Assembly: GCA_024640405.1 (NCBI GenBank)
Contig: JAHEFB010000015.1
Location: forward strand, 1 to 64,000
Length of the DNA stretch: 64,000 nt
Source: Alphaproteobacteria bacterium
Lineage (GTDB): Bacteria > Pseudomonadota > Alphaproteobacteria > Rhizobiales > Aestuariivirgaceae
Reading direction: 5' to 3'
The translations under genes were made by a program, and so were the position numbers. Position 1 is the first letter of the stretch. Each line of letters begins with the position of its first letter. Shown in pieces: positions 61,253 to 64,000 of the stretch. Under the pieces are notes generated by a model. That model was not told the DNA's origin. It did not search any database and saw only the letters and a program-made list of their open reading frames with translations.

Positions 61253-63287
61253 TACGACCGTTTTCGGACTCTATCTGAACAAGTCGCTCTCGAGCATAAT
61301 CCGGCAACACAACATCATACTTTTCCAATCCGCGCAGGAATGGTTGCCAGAACCCGTCTCCTCTGCGCCATTGGGCTTCTACCTGGAAGAGCTCTTCATA
61401 ACGCCCGGGGTGCTTTTTGAGCAAGATCGCATCAGCCTGGAAGAGCAGGTCGCGTTCTTCGGTCGACTCACGGGAAAGGCTGCGTTGCCACGGGGGATGA
61501 TAGACATACGCTTCATCGGAGAACATTACGTTTCCGATCTCCTGAAGGCGCCAACCCAGGTCCGTATCGTAGCGGAACTGGTCTTCGTCAAACGCCATGT
61601 CAAAGCCACCGATTTGATGAAAGGCCTCGCTGGTCACAAACATATTGCAACTCATGAATCCGATGCCTTCAACGCCATAATTATGGACGGACCTCCAGTC
61701 AGGATCATGCATGTAGTCAGAAAAACAGCGTCCCTCCACACCAACAATGTCCGGATTTTCGAAACAGGCCCGCGCATAAGATAGCCAGGTGTCCGGCGGT
61801 TCGCAGTCGTCATCGGTGCAAACGATGATCTGACCTCTCGCAACGCTGGCCCCCAGATTGCGGGCATGAACCTGACTTCGAACCGGGCTGTGCACAACCG
61901 TGAGGTCAATGGCGCTGTCACTGCTGGAGAAAGCGACGGTGCTCTGGTCCACAACGATAATCTCAAAGTCGTCATCGCGCTGCTGGGCCAGCAGATCAAG
62001 CAATCGGCGGAGTTTTTCCGGTCTGTCCAGCGTGGGGACTACGATCGAGAAATATGGCGCCGGTCGGGACTTTGTCCTGTGATGATTGGTCAGCGTGTAA
62101 CCCAGCCCGGACGAAATGTTTTCCCAATTGAATTGATGTTCGACGACACGGAGGTTTTGACGGGCATCTGCACTGCGTTTGTCACTGTCTTCAACCAGCT
62201 CACCAATTTGCGAAATGAAGTCGCTGGCGGTCCGCGCGATTGAAAAACACGCACCATCAATACCCCTTGCCCCGAAAGGAGATGTCACAATGGCGAGCCC
62301 CGCGGACATGTAGTCGAACATCTTTATGTTCGTCCCGGATCCTGAGAACATCGGGTTTATCCCAATATCGGCGGCCTGTAGCCAATTGAGCAATTCGCTT
62401 TCTTCCACACCGCCGGTAATGTGCACATTCTTTGGCAACTTTCCGCGGGTGCCAAGTGCCGAGCCGACGCCGCCAACAATTGCGAAATTTACATGCTCGC
62501 AAGCAGGAGCAATCTCGTCGCAGATAAATTCAGCCGCTTCGATGTTCGGCGGGTATGAGCCACCTATGAAAAGAGCGACAGGCGAAGGGGGAAACGGCTT
62601 CCCACCTTTGCCGGCCGTTTTCGTGACAGGCACCGCAGACAAAACGTCCTTTTGTGATACGCCGTTTGGCGAAACCCGCATTTTCGAGAACGGCACTTCG
62701 AATATTTCCGCAAATGACTGAAGATCCTGATGCGAACATGTGATTATGAGGTCGGCATACTCGCACAGTGCCCGCTCCGTTTTCTCTACCATTCCCGAGA
62801 TCAACCGGGCAGATTCTGAATCACCCAATAGATGGGGCTTCAACAGCGTCTCGACATTGTGTGCGTCATACACCACAAGCTGCCGCTGACGATCCAGCAC
62901 GCCCTCCATGACCGAGTAAACCCATGGATGGGAAAACACCACAACGTCAGATCTGATGGCCTCTTCCCGGGCAAACTCGCAGTACTCCGGAGACAGCTTT
63001 CCCAGCATGGGAAATGATGAATCCACGACATCATAAGTCCCGGTATTCGACTGCAGAACAGCAACAGCATCCAGGTGGCGACGGCTGAACGGAATAGTGA
63101 TCTCTTCCAGGCTTTTCCCGTGACGAAAGCGTCTGAATTCTGGCCCCGGCCAGTGATACGCCCCCACATATTTCACCTCGATGTCCGGGCCAAGCGACTG
63201 GTACAAGCCCTTGAGGCGAAGCCTGCTGCCGCCGTGCGGCGGGTCGATCGGCTCAATATCCAGGACGCATACTTGCAGTTTTTTCAT
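61242..63287 (-). CDS. Two-domain glycosyltransferase (GT4-like plus GT2)
   Basis: A 681-residue fusion. Residues 1 to about 400 are a GT-B, family-4-like unit: VVFSHPWVYSVMEGV, LVVYDAHNVETLLKPHLL, and the donor site NPMFSGSGTNIKMFDYMSAG, in which the usual first Glu is replaced. Residues from about 412 are a family-2 GT-A unit: YFSIVVPTLDRPEKLRRL, the metal motif in VCTDDDCEPPDTW, and FMSCNMFVTSEAFHQIGGFD with a late acidic active-site region (DTDLGWRLQEIG). It could add two sugars in succession. ATG 63287 overlaps the upstream stop codon (ATGA), which fixes the start over a longer frame. Confidence 0.85.
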   Translation of the reverse strand: MKKLQVCVLDIEPIDPPHGGSRLRLKGLYQSLGPDIEVKYVGAYHWPGPEFRRFRHGKSLEEITIPFSRRHLDAVAVLQSNTGTYDVVDSSFPMLGKLSPEYCEFAREEAIRSDVVVFSHPWVYSVMEGVLDRQRQLVVYDAHNVETLLKPHLLGDSESARLISGMVEKTERALCEYADLIITCSHQDLQSFAEIFEVPFSKMRVSPNGVSQKDVLSAVPVTKTAGKGGKPFPPSPVALFIGGSYPPNIEAAEFICDEIAPACEHVNFAIVGGVGSALGTRGKLPKNVHITGGVEESELLNWLQAADIGINPMFSGSGTNIKMFDYMSAGLAIVTSPFGARGIDGACFSIARTASDFISQIGELVEDSDKRSADARQNLRVVEHQFNWENISSGLGYTLTNHHRTKSRPAPYFSIVVPTLDRPEKLRRLLDLLAQQRDDDFEIIVVDQSTVAFSSSDSAIDLTVVHSPVRSQVHARNLGASVARGQIIVCTDDDCEPPDTWLSYARACFENPDIVGVEGRCFSDYMHDPDWRSVHNYGVEGIGFMSCNMFVTSEAFHQIGGFDMAFDEDQFRYDTDLGWRLQEIGNVMFSDEAYVYHPPWQRSLSRESTEERDLLFQADAILLKKHPGRYEELFQVEAQWRRGDGFWQPFLRGLEKYDVVLPDYARERLVQIESENGRNED

Positions 63288-64000
63288 GCAGGTCCATCGT
63301 CCAGGTTCAGCGAATGCACCAGTGTGGAGCACACGCTATCCCAGCCTATTTGTTCTGCAAACTGCTTTCCCTCGGCTCCCATCTGTTTGGCTTTGGTTGC
63401 GTTCTCGAATAGCCAGTCCAGACGCTCGGCGATGGTTGCCGGGTCTGGAGGGCAAACGAAACCATTGAGCCTGTCCCTGACAATGCGGGCAGGCTCTCCG
63501 GAGTCGCTGCAAGTCACCACGGGTTTGCCATTCAGGAAAGCTTCGATGGTTATCAAGCCATAATCTTCCCGTATGGGACTGAAAGCCACAGCCAGTGCGC
63601 CTGCATACAAGTCGGCCAGGGTTGCATCGCTAACGTGTCCGAGGAATGTAACGTTGGCCATATCAGCCGCGAGCGATTTTAGTCGTTCCTCATCCTCGCC
63701 GGCACCACTGACGATCAGCTCGATATCGTTGCGGAAATGCCGGGACGCCTCTAGCACCAAATCGACCCGCTTCCAGCGATGTAAGCGTCCGGGCATCAAG
63801 ACGTAATTGCCTTTGCGCAGGTCGGGCTGCCCAGCCTGTCTGGTCGGCTGGTTTGTCGGATGGTAAAGAACTTTTGACGCGATACCGTTGTAGATTTGCA
63901 ATCGCTGTTTCACTTCCCCGCCCACAACAAAGACATCTCGGATTGCGGATCGTGACAACGCCGCCGTATCAAGGCGGTGAACCAGCTCTCGTTGCGCAAT
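63284..64000 (-). CDS. Glycosyltransferase family 4, 5' end outside the window
   Basis: The frame stays open to the window edge, so the N-terminus is missing; about 238 residues are seen. The C-terminal GT-B half is clear: NYVLMPGRLHRWKRVDLVLE, IELIVSGAGEDEERLKSLA, TFLGHVSDATLADLYAGAL and the EX7E-type site VAFSPIREDYGLITIEAFLN, then GFVCPPDPATIAERLDWLF. A TTG at 63958 should not be taken as the start. It overlaps the fused glycosyltransferase gene by four bases and is part of the same operon. Confidence 0.9.
   Translation of the reverse strand: MAQRELVHRLDTAALSRSAIRDVFVVGGEVKQRLQIYNGIASKVLYHPTNQPTRQAGQPDLRKGNYVLMPGRLHRWKRVDLVLEASRHFRNDIELIVSGAGEDEERLKSLAADMANVTFLGHVSDATLADLYAGALAVAFSPIREDYGLITIEAFLNGKPVVTCSDSGEPARIVRDRLNGFVCPPDPATIAERLDWLFENATKAKQMGAEGKQFAEQIGWDSVCSTLVHSLNLDDGPA

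Overview
The window reads as chromosomal DNA of a moderately GC-rich alphaproteobacterium, probably order Hyphomicrobiales (Rhizobiales). The strongest reason is the gene block ccmI-ccmE-ccmF-ccmH, degP, an OmpR-type two-component pair, glnE, a PAS sensor kinase and pepN (9.2-29.8 kb). I recall this order from rhizobia, where the ccm genes are called cycHJKL; I could not check it by search. Tetrameric sarcosine oxidase, a stand-alone ddl, cobalamin genes and many methylated-amine-type oxidases fit a heterotroph, perhaps marine. No tRNA, rRNA, CRISPR array, prophage or complete insertion sequence was seen.

Layout. 0-0.3 kb: a non-coding element with 30-bp terminal inverted repeats (MITE-like). 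0.3-9.0 kb: one-carbon and sarcosine catabolism, namely a GlxA/AraC-type regulator, a MetF-like reductase, ddl, and soxB-soxD-soxA-soxG on the minus strand. 9.2-14.5 kb: cytochrome c maturation plus an alpha/beta-hydrolase-OsmC fusion. 14.6-21.4 kb: DegP protease, two-component system, GlnE. 21.5-23.7 kb: a compact operon of a secreted EF-hand protein, an ECF sigma factor, a membrane protein in the anti-sigma position and a CpxP/CnrX-like periplasmic sensor. 23.8-29.8 kb: orphan DUF2384 domain, PAS histidine kinase, aminopeptidase N. 29.8-33.6 kb: a divergent catabolic locus (DadA-like flavoprotein; RidA, Rieske oxygenase, tandem NTF2-like protein). 33.8-38 kb: accessory genes, including a decayed 99-bp fragment of fadH that overlaps the 3' end of an ankyrin gene, 1.9 kb from an intact fadH. 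38.1-44.0 kb: TPR-sulfotransferase, class III cyclase, Gfo/Idh dehydrogenase, small secreted protein, ArgE-like deacylase. 44.3-45.8 kb: a two-gene operon of a PhyH-type Fe(II)/2-oxoglutarate dioxygenase and an HD-domain diiron-oxygenase-like protein. This is the best candidate for an uncharacterised pathway. 45.9-51.0 kb: glycosyltransferase-like protein, aldehyde dehydrogenase, and the late cobalamin genes cobC-like/cobS/cobT. 51.2-55.4 kb: RND efflux pair. 55.5-59.1 kb: Tat-exported solute-binding protein with a CocE-type hydrolase. 59.4-64 kb: a minus-strand glycan cluster with three glycosyltransferases, one a GT4-GT2 fusion, that runs off the window.

How the genes connect. SoxBDAG would feed methylene-tetrahydrofolate to the MetF-like reductase, with the GlxA-type protein as a plausible regulator. 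The Rieske oxygenase carries the Glu-spaced bridging residue of quaternary-amine monooxygenases, so a second N-methyl compound may be processed near RidA and the DadA-like flavoprotein. The PhyH/HD pair resembles the PhnY/PhnZ logic (hydroxylate, then cleave oxidatively) but has altered substrate-side residues. Start codons were moved inward from the longest frame wherever a ribosome-binding site or gene overlap supported it; each case is stated. All family names come from reading motifs by eye.
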